Assembly: GCA_903905065.1 (NCBI GenBank)
Contig: CAIVEW010000068.1
Span: 1-64,000 of the forward strand
Direction of reading: 5' to 3'
Length of the DNA stretch: 64,000 nucleotides
DNA from: an uncultured Bacteroidota bacterium
Lineage (GTDB): Bacteria > Bacteroidota > Bacteroidia > Chitinophagales > Chitinophagaceae
This document shows, one piece after another, positions 7,743 through 17,127 of this stretch. The notes beneath the pieces are model-generated. The model searched no databases. It saw nothing but the letters and a program-made list of their open reading frames with translations, and was not told where the DNA came from. Each line of letters starts with the position of its first letter. The first letter of the stretch is position 1. A program made the position numbers and the translations under genes.

Positions 7743-7934
7743 CACCAGTGAAGAAATGTCTCGTCCGGAAATCACCTTACACGTTGGTTAGACCTGCCTA
7801 TCGGCAGGCAGGTAATCCTGATTCTTCCTTACAGTCACTTCCGATTTCATAGCTATTTTGAGTTTTTGGAGCGTAAAGGTCTTAAGGAAAAATGAAACGA
7901 TCACCATTTTGTGGATATGTTGTCAAATTGTCTG
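7743..7934. repeat. 192-bp dispersed repeat, copy 2
   Basis: Same orientation and no gaps relative to 2266-2457, with three substitutions seen by eye. The short palindrome inside is at 7792-7813 and differs by one base. The repeat borders are sharp: similarity stops at CACCAGTG on one side and at TTGTCTG on the other. Confidence 0.8.
7792..7813. repeat. Short CCTGCC/GGCAGG palindrome
   Basis: Arms ACCTGCCT and AGGCAGGT around ATCGGC. It lies inside the 192-bp repeat copy 2 and belongs to the family also seen at 2315, 2664, 12786, 38155 and 61102. Confidence 0.75.
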
Positions 7935-7943
7935 GTGTGAATC

Positions 7944-7972
7944 GGGACCTAGATTTTCGTGATTAAGCGATT
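7944..7972. repeat. Short intergenic motif shared with 26027-26056
   Basis: Both contain ACCTrGATTTTCrTGATTAA followed by a GATT block. Motifs of this form are frequent between genes in Bacteroidota genomes (from memory, not searched). Function unknown. Confidence 0.5.
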
Positions 7973-8000
7973 AGCTTGAGGGATTGTTTATGGTTTCATG

Positions 8001-8019
8001 CGGCAGTTTTAAACTGCCG
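8001..8019. repeat. Small perfect hairpin
   Basis: Arms CGGCAGTTT and AAACTGCCG with one base between. It lies ~180 bp beyond the stop of the acyltransferase gene, too far for an obvious terminator role. Confidence 0.5.
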
Positions 8020-8206
8020 AAATTACGTAGGCACGAGTTGGCTATTCACAGGGCTCCGCGACAAACTCGCGCCAGTGTGAAAATAGCCTTGATTAAGCAG
8101 CGATAAAATCGTCAGTCATAGTTCGGTGGGCTCACTATGACATCAACTTTTCAGCTTCTGTTAGTAATGATGACAGATCAACTGTCCTCGAAAATAAAGT
8201 GCAGAC

Positions 8207-9409
8207 CTATTTCCCTGGCGTAGCCTCGGAGGGTACTTCAGATTGTAGGTTCGCGGTTTCTTTGTGTTTGTCGCGACCCATGAGTTTGTCTACCCATTTT
8301 TTGGACATAAAAGGTCGCTCTATGTAGAGGAAAAAGACTGCTGCAACCAGCAGTATGGGGATGATGAGCAGGACGAATTGGAGGAGCAGATTTGGGATAA
8401 AATAATTGGTGAAGTGAACGCGGACGGTGTATTTACCCAGCATAGAGATGATGGTGTAATGAATGAGATAGGTCGTATAACACATGCCGCCTATCACGGG
8501 TATGAATTTCCAGCTGAATACTTTTTTTACGGCCTCGTTGCGCAATATGATGTAGTACAGCAGGCCTATAAGGAAGGGCAGCAGAATAGCGTAGATCTGT
8601 AAATGCAGTTGCGGGGTGGTAGTGAAGTCCCAACGGGGCATGTAGAACATGAAGAGCAGCACACCTAATGCGAGGGGCGCCATAAACCATTTCTTGAAGA
8701 GATCGATAGCTACGCCGCTGACATAAAAATCGGCTATTAGAATGCCTATAAGGAAGTGCTGGATGGAACCATAGAGGCTGAGAAAAGTGGGCGGATAATA
8801 GTACTGCAGCATCACAAAGAGTATGATGAGGACGCTGATGAGGCTGCGGCGCACTGCCTTGGGGAATACCAGCAGCCGGAACAACAGCGGGGCTATGATA
8901 TAGTACTGTATCTCCACCTCCAGTGTCCAGGCAACAACGGTAACCCAGGGGGTCTCGTGATAAATGAGGTTGTGTGAATAGCCCAGCGATGCCAGCAGAT
9001 GCGGGAACAGGGTAGGGAAGGTATAAATGCCCAAGGCCAACTGTGCCAGGAAGATGCAGGTCATTACTATAAAGTAGGGAGGCTCCAGGCGGGTGACACG
9101 GCGGATGTAGTATTGCTTGAGGTTTATTTTTTTGCCGTGGTTGATATAGTGATGTGCAAAGGGCACGCAGAGTATAAAGCCACTGATGGCAAAAAAGAGG
9201 GGTACGCTGCGGTCGAAATTGATAAAGAAGCGGTTGAGCACCGTATAGCCTGCGGGGTTATCGGTGAATTTTATGGTTGTTTTCTCGAGGAAGTAACCGC
9301 GGATGTGGAACAGGGTAACCAGCGACAGGGAAAGGAAGCGCATACCGTCTATTTCGGGCAGATAGAGCTGGTTTGTGGTGATCCTTCTGAATTTACCTAA
9401 AATGTCCAT
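8207..9409 (-). CDS. Acyltransferase 3 (OafA/YrhL-type) membrane protein
   Basis: A 400-residue protein with about ten hydrophobic segments. The family hallmarks are the first-helix motif EIDGMRFLSLSLVTLFHIRG with the conserved histidine, and the RRVTRLEPPYFI arginine motif after the second helix. Members move acyl groups from acyl-CoA to sugars of lipopolysaccharide, exopolysaccharide or other envelope molecules in the inner membrane. There is no C-terminal SGNH domain; the tail is short and polar. It has no close partner gene, so its acceptor cannot be deduced. Confidence 0.88.
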   Translation of the reverse strand: MDILGKFRRITTNQLYLPEIDGMRFLSLSLVTLFHIRGYFLEKTTIKFTDNPAGYTVLNRFFINFDRSVPLFFAISGFILCVPFAHHYINHGKKINLKQYYIRRVTRLEPPYFIVMTCIFLAQLALGIYTFPTLFPHLLASLGYSHNLIYHETPWVTVVAWTLEVEIQYYIIAPLLFRLLVFPKAVRRSLISVLIILFVMLQYYYPPTFLSLYGSIQHFLIGILIADFYVSGVAIDLFKKWFMAPLALGVLLFMFYMPRWDFTTTPQLHLQIYAILLPFLIGLLYYIILRNEAVKKVFSWKFIPVIGGMCYTTYLIHYTIISMLGKYTVRVHFTNYFIPNLLLQFVLLIIPILLVAAVFFLYIERPFMSKKWVDKLMGRDKHKETANLQSEVPSEATPGK

Positions 9410-9496
9410 TGGCGGGTACGGAATAAAGGGGTAAAGATAATGCGGGATAGGAAATAAAGTATGACCAGTTCGTTAAATCGATGGGCCTCACCCCGG

Positions 9497-9515
9497 CCCT
9501 CTCCGGGGGAGAGGG
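9497..9515. repeat. CCCTCTCC/GGAGAGGG hairpin
   Basis: Perfect 8-bp arms with a GGG loop, within a CTCACCCCGG context that commonly recurs between genes in Bacteroidota (from memory). No T-tract. Confidence 0.5.
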
Positions 9516-9771
9516 AGGTGTTACGTAATGTATATTGGAAAGGACAACCTGGTTGAACTCCGAGCTTATTAAAAACAGGACACTCGCTTTGGATAATTTT
9601 ATTATTTGAATGACCCGGTGGGCGGGGAATACAGCTCAGCAGTCATGGTTCGGCCCTTCGGCTAACGCTCAGTGTAAACTTAAGCTCACCATCACAAATC
9701 CCTGCGCATCTCCTCCAGTTGACTTCCCTTCAAATACCGCAAAAAGAACTTTTTTTTGAAGATAAAACCCA

Positions 9772-9779
9772 TATCTTTG
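9772..9779 (+). promoter_or_regulatory. Putative -7 element of the atp operon
   Basis: TATCTTTG matches the Bacteroidota TAnnTTTG consensus exactly and lies 21 bp before the chosen atpB ATG. A TTTG 13 bp upstream is too close to be a typical -33 box. Confidence 0.5.
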
Positions 9780-9799
9780 CGCAAAATTTCAGAGCGGTA

Positions 9800-10951
9800 A
9801 TGAGTTGTAAACGTCTCCTTTCCTTATTCATATTGGTTTTCGGGCTGTCTGGCATCGTGAATTCTTCCTTTGCGCAAGCAGCAGGAAAACCTGAAAATGC
9901 CCCCTCTGAAGGCGCTGCACCAGCCCACGAAGAAAAAAAAGGCATAAATATAACAGAACTAGTTTTTGGCCACGTGTCGGATTCGCACGAATGGCACTTA
10001 TTCAGTCTGAAGAAAGAGAACGGTGAGGAGAAGCCCATCGCGTTCCCGCTGCCTATAATAGTATATGTACAGGGCCAGGGATTGAAAGTGTTCTCGGCAT
10101 CGCATTTTGAAGAGTGGCACAAGGATGCGGACGGTAAGAAAATAAGCAATGAATACGAGGGCTTGTATATAGAGAAGGTAATGAAGGAAAAGATACTGGC
10201 GACCGATGGCTCGAAAGTATATGACTTCTCGCTTACCAAGAATGTACTGAGCATGCTGATAGGTGTTGCGCTTTTATTGTGGGCGATGACATCGGCGGCT
10301 AAGAAATATAAATCTAAGGGTGCACCTAAAGGTTTCCAGAATGGCCTGGAAGTGATCATCATATTTATACGCGACGAAGTGGCTAAGCCAAACCTTGGGC
10401 ACAAGTACAAAAGGTTCATGCCGCTGTTGCTCACGATATTCTTCTTTATCTGGATCAACAACCTGCTGGGCCTGCTGCCCGGCGGCGCTAACTTCACCGG
10501 TAACATAGCAGTAACTGCCTGCCTGGCACTGATAGCCTTCATCGTAATGATGGCCAACAGCAATAAGCATTTCTGGGGCCACCTGCTGAATCCACCGAAT
10601 GTGCCATTCCTGGTGAAGTGCCTGCTGGTGCTGATAGAGGTGATGTCGCTGTGCATTAAGCCGGTAGCCTTGATGATACGTCTTTTTGCAAACATGCTTG
10701 CGGGCCACATTGTGATACTGAGCGTGATCTGCCTGATATTCATTTTTGCCCTGCTTAATGTGTATGTGGGTGGTGGTTTTGTGATCGTATCACTGGCATT
10801 CTCTATCTTCATGTTCTTCCTGGAATTGCTGGTAGCGGTGATACAGGCGTTTATCTTCGCTAACCTTACGGCGGTGTTCATAGGGCAGGCGATAGAAGGG
10901 GACCATGATCATGACCATGCGGAGTTGAGCGAATCGGTGATGGGGCATTGA
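9800..10951 (+). CDS. atpB: ATP synthase F0 subunit a
   Basis: A 383-residue integral membrane subunit that forms the proton half-channels facing the c-ring. The start at 9800 is chosen because an upstream in-frame TTG (9719) precedes the promoter element. The protein has a signal-peptide-like N-terminus (RLLSLFILVFGLSG, then SSFAQ) and a ~150-residue extramembrane extension typical of Bacteroidota. The membrane helices follow, with the essential arginine in ALMIRLFANMLAGH and the conserved glutamine in AVIQAFIFANLTAVFIGQA. The C-terminus is histidine-rich (DHDHDHAE). It heads the operon with atpE, atpF, atpH and atpA. Confidence 0.96.
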   Translation: MSCKRLLSLFILVFGLSGIVNSSFAQAAGKPENAPSEGAAPAHEEKKGINITELVFGHVSDSHEWHLFSLKKENGEEKPIAFPLPIIVYVQGQGLKVFSASHFEEWHKDADGKKISNEYEGLYIEKVMKEKILATDGSKVYDFSLTKNVLSMLIGVALLLWAMTSAAKKYKSKGAPKGFQNGLEVIIIFIRDEVAKPNLGHKYKRFMPLLLTIFFFIWINNLLGLLPGGANFTGNIAVTACLALIAFIVMMANSNKHFWGHLLNPPNVPFLVKCLLVLIEVMSLCIKPVALMIRLFANMLAGHIVILSVICLIFIFALLNVYVGGGFVIVSLAFSIFMFFLELLVAVIQAFIFANLTAVFIGQAIEGDHDHDHAELSESVMGH

Positions 10952-11083
10952 TAGTTGGCAGTTTACAGTCGGCAGTGCGCAGGGGCAGGAGGCCGGTTAG
11001 CGTGGAGAAGGCAGGGGCAGTTGGCAGCGAGTGAGTAAGGAGAATAATAGTTTTTTGAAAATATTTTTTATCGTTTTTTTTAA

Positions 11084-11350
<267 letters not shown>

Positions 11351-11411
11351 TAGTCGGTACAAGAAAGTAATAACTGCATCCAACGCAGAGGGCAGAGGAT
11401 GCAGTTATTTT

Positions 11412-11440
11412 CACCCCCCAGCCCCCTAAAGGGGGAGTGC
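11412..11440. repeat. GC-rich inverted repeat unit between atpE and atpF, copy 1
   Basis: CCCCCCAGCCCCCT and AGGGGGAGTGC form a local stem (CCCCCT AA AGGGGG). The reverse complement of the whole unit recurs at 11550-11578, so the two can also pair over ~110 nt. Confidence 0.65.
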
Positions 11441-11549
11441 TTTTGTTCGATAACGTCAGCTGGGGGCCTTGATTGAAATAGTATAGTTAGTTCTTTAAAA
11501 GACGGTTTTGCTAAATAGCAGAACGAAAGCTTAATATTAACAACCTTCG

Positions 11550-11578
11550 GCACTCCCCCTTCAGGGGGCCGGGGGGTA
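11550..11578. repeat. GC-rich inverted repeat unit between atpE and atpF, copy 2
   Basis: Inverted copy of 11412-11440 with two or three substitutions. It ends ~12 bp before the atpF ATG, so it could mask that ribosome-binding region when folded. Confidence 0.65.
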
Positions 11579-11590
11579 ACCTTTTTTGAT

Positions 11591-12085
11591 ATGGATTTAT
11601 TAACCCCGGAACTCGGTTTATTTTTCTGGACGCTGGTAGCGTTCCTGGCAGTATTCTTAATCCTGAAAAAATTTGCGTGGAAGCCTATCCTGGAGTCGCT
11701 GGGTGAGCGTGAAAAAGGCATAGCCGATTCTATAGCTACCGCTGAGCGCGTAAGGAACGAAATGAGCCAGCTGAAAGCAGAGAACGAAAAACTGCTGGTA
11801 CAGGCTCGTGAAGAGCGCACGGCTATGCTGAAGGAGGCCAAAGAAATGAAAGACCGCATTATCAATGAGGCGAAAGACCAGGCTAAGACCGAGGCTAACA
11901 AGATAATAGTGGATGCGCAACTGCAGATAACCCAGCAAAAGAATGCTGCGATCACTGCGGTAAAGAATGAGATAGGCAGCATGGCGATAGAGGTTGCCGG
12001 CAGGATACTGCGTAAACAACTAAACGCAGCAGAAGGCCAGGAAGCCTACATGAAGATGCTGGCTGAAGATATTAAACTGAATTAG
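11591..12085 (+). CDS. atpF: ATP synthase F0 subunit b
   Basis: A 164-residue peripheral-stalk subunit. One N-terminal membrane helix (about residues 8-28, [20 protein letters not shown]) is followed by FAWKPI and a long charged helix predicted as coiled coil ([18 protein letters not shown] and on). The b dimer links subunit a to delta/alpha. The start at 11591 is the only ATG before the membrane helix. No fusion or truncation. Confidence 0.95.
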   Translation: MDLLTPELGLFFWTLVAFLAVFLILKKFAWKPILESLGEREKGIADSIATAERVRNEMSQLKAENEKLLVQAREERTAMLKEAKEMKDRIINEAKDQAKTEANKIIVDAQLQITQQKNAAITAVKNEIGSMAIEVAGRILRKQLNAAEGQEAYMKMLAEDIKLN

Positions 12086-12212
12086 GCAATGTGACAATTC
12101 GACGATTCGACAATTAGTCAATCGAGAATTGTAGTTGCCCAATTAATAAAGAAATAAATTTTTAAACTGGTTATTGGCAAATTGTCCAATTGCCAAATTG
12201 TCGAATTAAATT

Positions 12213-12776
12213 ATGCAAAATCCCCGTCTTGCGTCGCGCTATGCGAAATCGTTGCTGGACCTGGCAGTAGAGAAAAACTGCCTGGATGCCGTGTTGCAGG
12301 ATATGCAGGTGCTCAATGCCGTTTGCACTGAAAGCCGCGATTTTGATATGATGCTGCGCAGCCCTATTATCAACGCTGATAAAAAGCTCAGTGTTATTAA
12401 TGAAGTGCTGAAACGCTTTAATATCAACCAGTTTACCCAGGCATTACTTAACCTGCTGGTAGCAAAAGGACGTGAGCTGAACCTGTCGGAAATAGCCCCG
12501 GCGTTCATTGAGCAGTATAATTCATTGAAGAACATAAGGACGGTGAAGCTGACTACGGCGGTGCCAGTGACCGATGCTGTGAAGAACAACATAGCTGCGA
12601 AAGTGGCGAGCTTTATGCCGACGGATAAGATAGAACTGAAAACAGCGGTGGATGAGCGCCTGATAGGTGGTTTTGTACTGGAAATGGAAGACAGATTGTT
12701 TGACGCGAGTGTGCAGAAGAGCCTGAACGACCTGAAGAACCAGGTTATAGATACGAGTTATGTGCCGAAAATTTGA
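12213..12776 (+). CDS. atpH: ATP synthase F1 subunit delta
   Basis: A 187-residue OSCP/delta subunit that attaches the peripheral stalk to the F1 head. The N-terminal helical bundle starts with RLASRYAKSLLDLAVEKN. The C-terminal domain contains LKTAVDERLIGGFVLEMEDRLFDASVQKSL, the family signature. It follows atpF by 127 bp of AATTGTC/GAATT micro-repeats rather than the usual few bases. Confidence 0.95.
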   Translation: MQNPRLASRYAKSLLDLAVEKNCLDAVLQDMQVLNAVCTESRDFDMMLRSPIINADKKLSVINEVLKRFNINQFTQALLNLLVAKGRELNLSEIAPAFIEQYNSLKNIRTVKLTTAVPVTDAVKNNIAAKVASFMPTDKIELKTAVDERLIGGFVLEMEDRLFDASVQKSLNDLKNQVIDTSYVPKI

Positions 12777-12785
12777 TAATGAGCC

Positions 12786-12808
12786 AACCTGTCTCCGACA
12801 GGCAGGTT
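12786..12808. repeat. Short CCTGCC/GGCAGG palindrome, variant copy between atpH and atpA
   Basis: Outer arms AACCTG and CAGGTT are perfect and the inner arm GTC/GAC also pairs. It is a diverged member of the family at 2315, 2664, 7792, 38155 and 61102. Confidence 0.6.
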
Positions 12809-12874
12809 CGGCAATTTGACAATTCAAGGTGTTTTGATTTTTTAAATTTTACTTTTGAATTTTAATTTTTAGAT

Positions 12875-14455
12875 ATGGTTGATATTAAACCGGATGAGAT
12901 ATCGGCGATCCTCCGCCAGCAGTTGAGCCACGTTGATAACGCGGCTACCCTCGAAGAAGTAGGCACCGTATTGCAGATAGGAGATGGTATTGCCCGCGTG
13001 TATGGCCTTAACGGTGTGCGCCAGGGTGAGCTCGTTGAATTTGCTAACGGCGTAAAAGCGATCGCATTGAACCTTGAAGAGGACAATGTGGGCGTGGTAC
13101 TGATGGGCGACTATATGTCGATCAAAGAGGGCGATAAGGTAAAGCGCACCAACAAGATCGCGTCTATCAAGGTAGGCGACGGTATGGCAGGCCGCGTAGT
13201 AAACACACTGGGCGAGCCAATTGACGGCAAAGGCCATATACAGGGCGAACTGTATGAAATGCCGCTGGAGCGTAAAGCGCCGGGCGTTATCTTCCGTGAG
13301 CCGGTAAAAGAACCACTGCAGACGGGTATCAAAGCGATAGACGCTATGATCCCGATAGGCCGTGGCCAGCGTGAGCTGGTGATCGGTGACCGCCAGACGG
13401 GTAAAACCGCTATCTGCGTGGATACCATCATTAACCAAAAAGAATTTCATGCTGCCGGTAATACGGTGTATTGCATATATGTGGCTATCGGGCAGAAGGC
13501 CTCGACTGTTGCGCAGGTAATGAAGACGCTGGAGGACAATGGCGCTATGGCTTATACGACCATAGTAGCTGCTTCTGCTTCTGAGCCGGCTCCGCTGCAG
13601 TTCTACGCCCCATTTGCTGGTGCTGCCATAGGGGAGTTCTTCCGTGATACTGGGCGCCCCGCGCTGATCATTTATGATGATCTTTCCAAGCAGGCTGTGG
13701 CTTACCGTGAGGTATCGCTGCTGCTGCGCCGCCCTCCGGGCCGTGAGGCTTATCCGGGTGACGTGTTCTACCTGCATAGCCGCTTGCTGGAGCGCGCTGC
13801 AAAGGTGATCAACAATGATGACGTAGCCAAGAAGATGAATGACTTACCGGAAAGCATCAAGCACCTGGTAAAAGGTGGTGGTTCGCTGACCGCATTGCCG
13901 ATCATCGAGACACAAGCCGGTGACGTATCTGCATACATTCCTACTAACGTTATCTCGATCACCGACGGACAGATATTCCTGGAGTCGAACCTGTTCAACT
14001 CCGGTATCCGTCCTGCGATCAACGTAGGTATCTCTGTGAGCCGCGTGGGTGGTAATGCGCAGATCAAATCGATGAAGAAAGTGGCGGGTACGCTGAAACT
14101 GGACCAGGCGCTCTACCGAGAAATGGAAGCGTTCTCTAAATTTGGTGGTGACCTCGATGCTTCTACCAAGAACATCATTGACAAGGGTGCACGTAACGTG
14201 GAAATATTGAAGCAGTTACAGTTCAACCCATACAGCGTGGAAAAACAGGTGGCTATCCTATACCTGGGTACCAACAACCTGATCCGCGAAGTACCGGTGA
14301 AGAATGTAAAGGCATTTGAAGAGACATTCCTGCAGCAAATGGAACTGAAGCATAGCGATGTGCTTAAGGAATTCAAGAAGGGCAACCTTCCTGAAGAAGG
14401 CCTCGCAAAGCTCACCAAGCTGGCACAGGATCTGATACCGCAGTTCAAGAATTAG
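12875..14455 (+). CDS. atpA: ATP synthase F1 subunit alpha
   Basis: A 526-residue regulatory alpha subunit of the F1 hexamer. The N-terminal segment [16 protein letters not shown] binds delta. The non-catalytic nucleotide site carries the P-loop GDRQTGKTA at residues 171-179. The arginine that reaches into the beta catalytic site is in [15 protein letters not shown]. Full length. Downstream there is no atpG: a terminator follows, then convergent genes. The beta and epsilon genes are also absent, which is usual for Bacteroidota. Confidence 0.98.
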   Translation: MVDIKPDEISAILRQQLSHVDNAATLEEVGTVLQIGDGIARVYGLNGVRQGELVEFANGVKAIALNLEEDNVGVVLMGDYMSIKEGDKVKRTNKIASIKVGDGMAGRVVNTLGEPIDGKGHIQGELYEMPLERKAPGVIFREPVKEPLQTGIKAIDAMIPIGRGQRELVIGDRQTGKTAICVDTIINQKEFHAAGNTVYCIYVAIGQKASTVAQVMKTLEDNGAMAYTTIVAASASEPAPLQFYAPFAGAAIGEFFRDTGRPALIIYDDLSKQAVAYREVSLLLRRPPGREAYPGDVFYLHSRLLERAAKVINNDDVAKKMNDLPESIKHLVKGGGSLTALPIIETQAGDVSAYIPTNVISITDGQIFLESNLFNSGIRPAINVGISVSRVGGNAQIKSMKKVAGTLKLDQALYREMEAFSKFGGDLDASTKNIIDKGARNVEILKQLQFNPYSVEKQVAILYLGTNNLIREVPVKNVKAFEETFLQQMELKHSDVLKEFKKGNLPEEGLAKLTKLAQDLIPQFKN

Positions 14456-14509
14456 TTTAGTAGTTTACAGTTCGCAGTTTACAGTTGAATGTGTGACGCA
14501 AAATAGTAT

Positions 14510-14536
14510 AGCCCTCGAGAAATCGGGGGCTTTTTC
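14510..14536 (+). terminator. Rho-independent terminator of the atp operon
   Basis: AGCCCTCGA pairs with TCGGGGGCT (one G-T pair) around GAAA, followed by TTTTTC. It lies 55 bp after the atpA stop and just before the end of the convergent gene. Confidence 0.8.
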
Positions 14537-14548
14537 GTTTTGGCGCCA

Positions 14549-15646
14549 TCAAAATTCGCCCTGGTCCTTCATGAGGATAATGTAATCAGAGAACCGCGAC
14601 ACGATAATATGCTTTATGACCGGGGTTGGGAGTAGTGTGTATTTGCAATTTGCGTTAAAGAATTTGCTGTAAATCTCGTCCATCATTTTCTTATCGAGGT
14701 AGTAGGTATAAGGGGCACGGTTTTCGGCATGCCTGTATTTAGGTTTCAGTTGCCAGTCGTAGCAGTTGCGGCAGGTCATAGAGATGTTGGCAAACCGGTC
14801 GTGAAAGGCATCGTTTTTCTTTATCATTCCTGCCAGTGTCCGTTTGTGAGCCATATTACCATATTGCAGGCCTGCGAAAACGATGAATTTGGCTATGCTG
14901 TCGCGCTGTATTTGCGTCAGCATATTTTGGTACATGGTCTTGTTGCGCTTGTTATAGTTATTATAAGTGTCTGCATTGAACATGATATCTTCTACGGTCT
15001 TGAAGTTGGTGCCATAGTACGATTCATAGGTAGCCCGGTTGGCGTCTATTTCGTCACGGATATCTTCGTACAGGCTGTTGTAGGCCACCATTTCTTCACT
15101 GTTTATGATGCCAATATCCTGAATGGTTACCGTGTCGATATACGCCAACGTAGTGTATATATCCAACGGTTTTTCTTTGCCTTCGGGCATGAGTTTTTTC
15201 AGCACCTTCAGAAATTCAGCGCGCTCAAAATCCATTCCCCTTATCGTTATTTTGTGCTGTGCGGTTTTGTTGTACTCATACAGCCCGATCCAGAAATCAA
15301 CGTTAGGTCGCTTTTGTGCATAAATGAGGACTGGCGCTGAAAATAGGGTTGTATCCCCAGTAGCCAGGAATTCGTTGTAGAGGTATGCAGCACTGTAACC
15401 GATCTCCATGAAAACGTCGGAGACACCGTTATTGGCATTGAGGTATTTGATCAGTGCCAGTTTCACTTCTGAAGTTCCGTATACACCATGAAACTCACCG
15501 AAAAAGAACGCGTCGTATTTACTGAGATTGACACTAGTATCCACAGACAATGCTAAACATTTGCCAGAAACCTGGAAACAACCGAATTGCTGCGCGTGGC
15601 AAAACGTTTTAATCAGCAAACAGGACAGCAGTATTAATTTTCTCAT
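14549..15646 (-). CDS. Secreted erythromycin-esterase-like / ChaN-fold protein, paralogue 1
   Basis: A 365-residue protein with a signal peptide (MRKLILLSCLLIKTFCHAQ). The segment FFFGEFHGVYGTSEVKLAL followed by FMEIGYSAAYLYNEFLATGD matches the pattern of EreA-like hydrolases (GExxHG, then a glutamate before the membrane-like helix). The same motifs occur in the neighbour at 15724-16791, so the two arose by duplication. EreA-type enzymes use the histidine/glutamate set for ester hydrolysis, but most homologues are not resistance genes. Substrate and exact location (periplasm or surface) are unknown. Confidence 0.65.
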   Translation of the reverse strand: MRKLILLSCLLIKTFCHAQQFGCFQVSGKCLALSVDTSVNLSKYDAFFFGEFHGVYGTSEVKLALIKYLNANNGVSDVFMEIGYSAAYLYNEFLATGDTTLFSAPVLIYAQKRPNVDFWIGLYEYNKTAQHKITIRGMDFERAEFLKVLKKLMPEGKEKPLDIYTTLAYIDTVTIQDIGIINSEEMVAYNSLYEDIRDEIDANRATYESYYGTNFKTVEDIMFNADTYNNYNKRNKTMYQNMLTQIQRDSIAKFIVFAGLQYGNMAHKRTLAGMIKKNDAFHDRFANISMTCRNCYDWQLKPKYRHAENRAPYTYYLDKKMMDEIYSKFFNANCKYTLLPTPVIKHIIVSRFSDYIILMKDQGEF

Positions 15647-15723
15647 TTCCGGGAACCGACTATGTATTTGCAGCTAAAATTATGCAAAATAGCGGAGTAT
15701 GAACGGAAATCAATGGTAGCAGG

Positions 15724-16791
15724 TTAGTGTTGTCCTTTTGCCATTAGCAGCAGGTCTCCATACTTCTTTATGTCTGAATACTCATCGGGTAACTGTGACA
15801 AATCGAATAGAGTATAAGCACCGATTGCAGCTTTGCTGAAACAGGCTTCAATATCTTGATCGTTCATAAATCGCAACATGGTTTTACCGGTCAACGGCGC
15901 ACCGTTTAGCGAACAGTTCTCGCAATGGAGGTTCATCACCAATACGCGATCTTTAAGCACATCGCTTTTACATAGTTTATGCACAACCGAAAAGTTGTCG
16001 CAAGGCATGGAATGGGCCATACCAATTGTAAGAAAATAAACACCCGAGGTATCCAGCGGGTTTATTTCCTGTAAGAGATTCTTGCTCATTGCGGGGTTCC
16101 TGTCGATGTTTGGGCGGGTGGTATTTTGATTTGTAACGAGGTATTCGAGGCCATTGTATTTATCGCCTAACTCCAGTTTGATAGCAATTTTGTTCTGCTG
16201 AAATTCTTCCCGCTTTGCTTTGTAAAACTTCATGAATGCTTTGTGTGTCATTTTAAGGCAGGTGCTATCCAGCAGATCTGCGAGGAATGCTTTTGACGTA
16301 GGGCATTTACCCAAATCGACATTGCCGAACATTTGGTTCAGCGCGGTGTTGAAGTCGATCCTGATTTCAAAATCTATCCCTACCAGTTTGAAATCATGAC
16401 CTTTTTTTATCGTGGCCTTTTCGTGGTCCATGATCCTACAATACTTCGTAAATGCAGATGTGCAGGAATCAGTTTGCTTGTCCAAATAATTATTGAGGAT
16501 ATAAGCCGTAGACCGGCCTAGCTCAATAAAGAAGTATTTAAGATTTTGAGTAGCGAGCTGATCAAGTACTGCGGACTTAAGGGGGGCATATAGTTCGAGG
16601 CCATGGCTGCCCCCTTCTCCTAAAACAAAAAGGTTTTTTCCCTTCATCATATCCGGCAGCATATGAAAGGCTCCAGGGTCATTGAGGTCTATCGCATATC
16701 TATGTTGAGCTAGGTAGGCAGTGAGCACAGTGTCTTGCGCCCGGCAAATGGATGTTACGGATAGCAGCAAAACTGTGATATGTTTTTTCAT
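15724..16791 (-). CDS. Secreted erythromycin-esterase-like / ChaN-fold protein, paralogue 2
   Basis: 355 residues from the preferred ATG at 16791, which gives a signal peptide (MKKHITVLLLSVTSICRAQ). LFVLGEGGSHGLELYAPLKS and FFIELGRSTAYILNNYLDKQTD align with the GEFHG and EIGYSAAYLYNEFLATGD motifs of the downstream paralogue. The shared VGIDFE and GMDFE segments come later. Sequence identity looks low, so the duplication is old. It is transcribed toward, and 77 bp from, paralogue 1. Function unknown beyond the fold. Confidence 0.65.
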   Translation of the reverse strand: MKKHITVLLLSVTSICRAQDTVLTAYLAQHRYAIDLNDPGAFHMLPDMMKGKNLFVLGEGGSHGLELYAPLKSAVLDQLATQNLKYFFIELGRSTAYILNNYLDKQTDSCTSAFTKYCRIMDHEKATIKKGHDFKLVGIDFEIRIDFNTALNQMFGNVDLGKCPTSKAFLADLLDSTCLKMTHKAFMKFYKAKREEFQQNKIAIKLELGDKYNGLEYLVTNQNTTRPNIDRNPAMSKNLLQEINPLDTSGVYFLTIGMAHSMPCDNFSVVHKLCKSDVLKDRVLVMNLHCENCSLNGAPLTGKTMLRFMNDQDIEACFSKAAIGAYTLFDLSQLPDEYSDIKKYGDLLLMAKGQH

Positions 16792-17127
16792 GAGTTTATA
16801 TAAAGTAGTTGATTTCAAATTATACCGTTTGGACATTAAATTCTCGTATTACTCAGTTTTGGCCAAAGCCTTTAGCGTTGGTGCTATTAATACCCCGCCC
16901 TAAAAGGCTATTTCATTTAGTTAACAGGTATTTCGCCCTTTCGGGGCTTTGTGTTGTGTGCATTTGTATCCCGGGGCTTCACCCCCGGGCTGATATATTA
17001 CGCCCTTTCATGGCTGTTGTGTTTTCAATATTCCTTAACTTAATGACCTTGCTTTAAGTGCAGGGCTACTGGAATACTGTATAACAATGTACCCAAAACG
17101 GTATGGTTCCAGTAAGCGACCAGCATT
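16792..17127. other. Intergenic region with hairpin repeats
   Basis: It contains CGCCCTTTC twice (16934 and 17001), the hairpin CCCGGGG-CTTCAC-CCCCGGG (16970-16989) and a weaker GCCC/GGGC hairpin at 16935-16947. This composite resembles a repeat common in Bacteroidota intergenic DNA (from memory). No gene is supported. Confidence 0.6.
16970..16989. repeat. CCCGGGG hairpin
   Basis: Perfect 7-bp arms with a 6-nt loop between two divergently spaced minus-strand genes. It could be part of a dispersed repeat rather than a terminator, since no T-tract follows. Confidence 0.55.

Larger units (their letters stand above)
7680..8206. other. Gene-free intergenic region with repeats
   Basis: It contains the second 192-bp repeat (7743-7934), a short motif shared with 26027-26056, a hairpin at 8001-8019 and an imperfect inverted repeat GGCTATTCACA / TGTGAAAATAGCC (~8040-8090). 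No coding sequence is supported. Confidence 0.75.
9410..9799. other. Intergenic region before atpB
   Basis: It holds a small hairpin repeat (9497-9515) and the atpB promoter candidate near its right end. Otherwise nothing recognisable. Confidence 0.6.

Noticed and set aside
9730-10881. Long open frame (383 codons) on the minus strand
   Set aside because: It lies wholly antisense to atpB, has no family motif, and is rich in Ser/Lys/Ile of the type produced by reverse frames of a conserved gene.
12869-13777. 302-codon frame on the minus strand
   Set aside because: Antisense to the strongly conserved atpA; no motif, rich in His/Arg/Tyr.
14549-16836. Macrolide resistance genes
   Set aside because: The two proteins only share fold-level motifs with EreA, carry signal peptides, and no drug substrate can be inferred.
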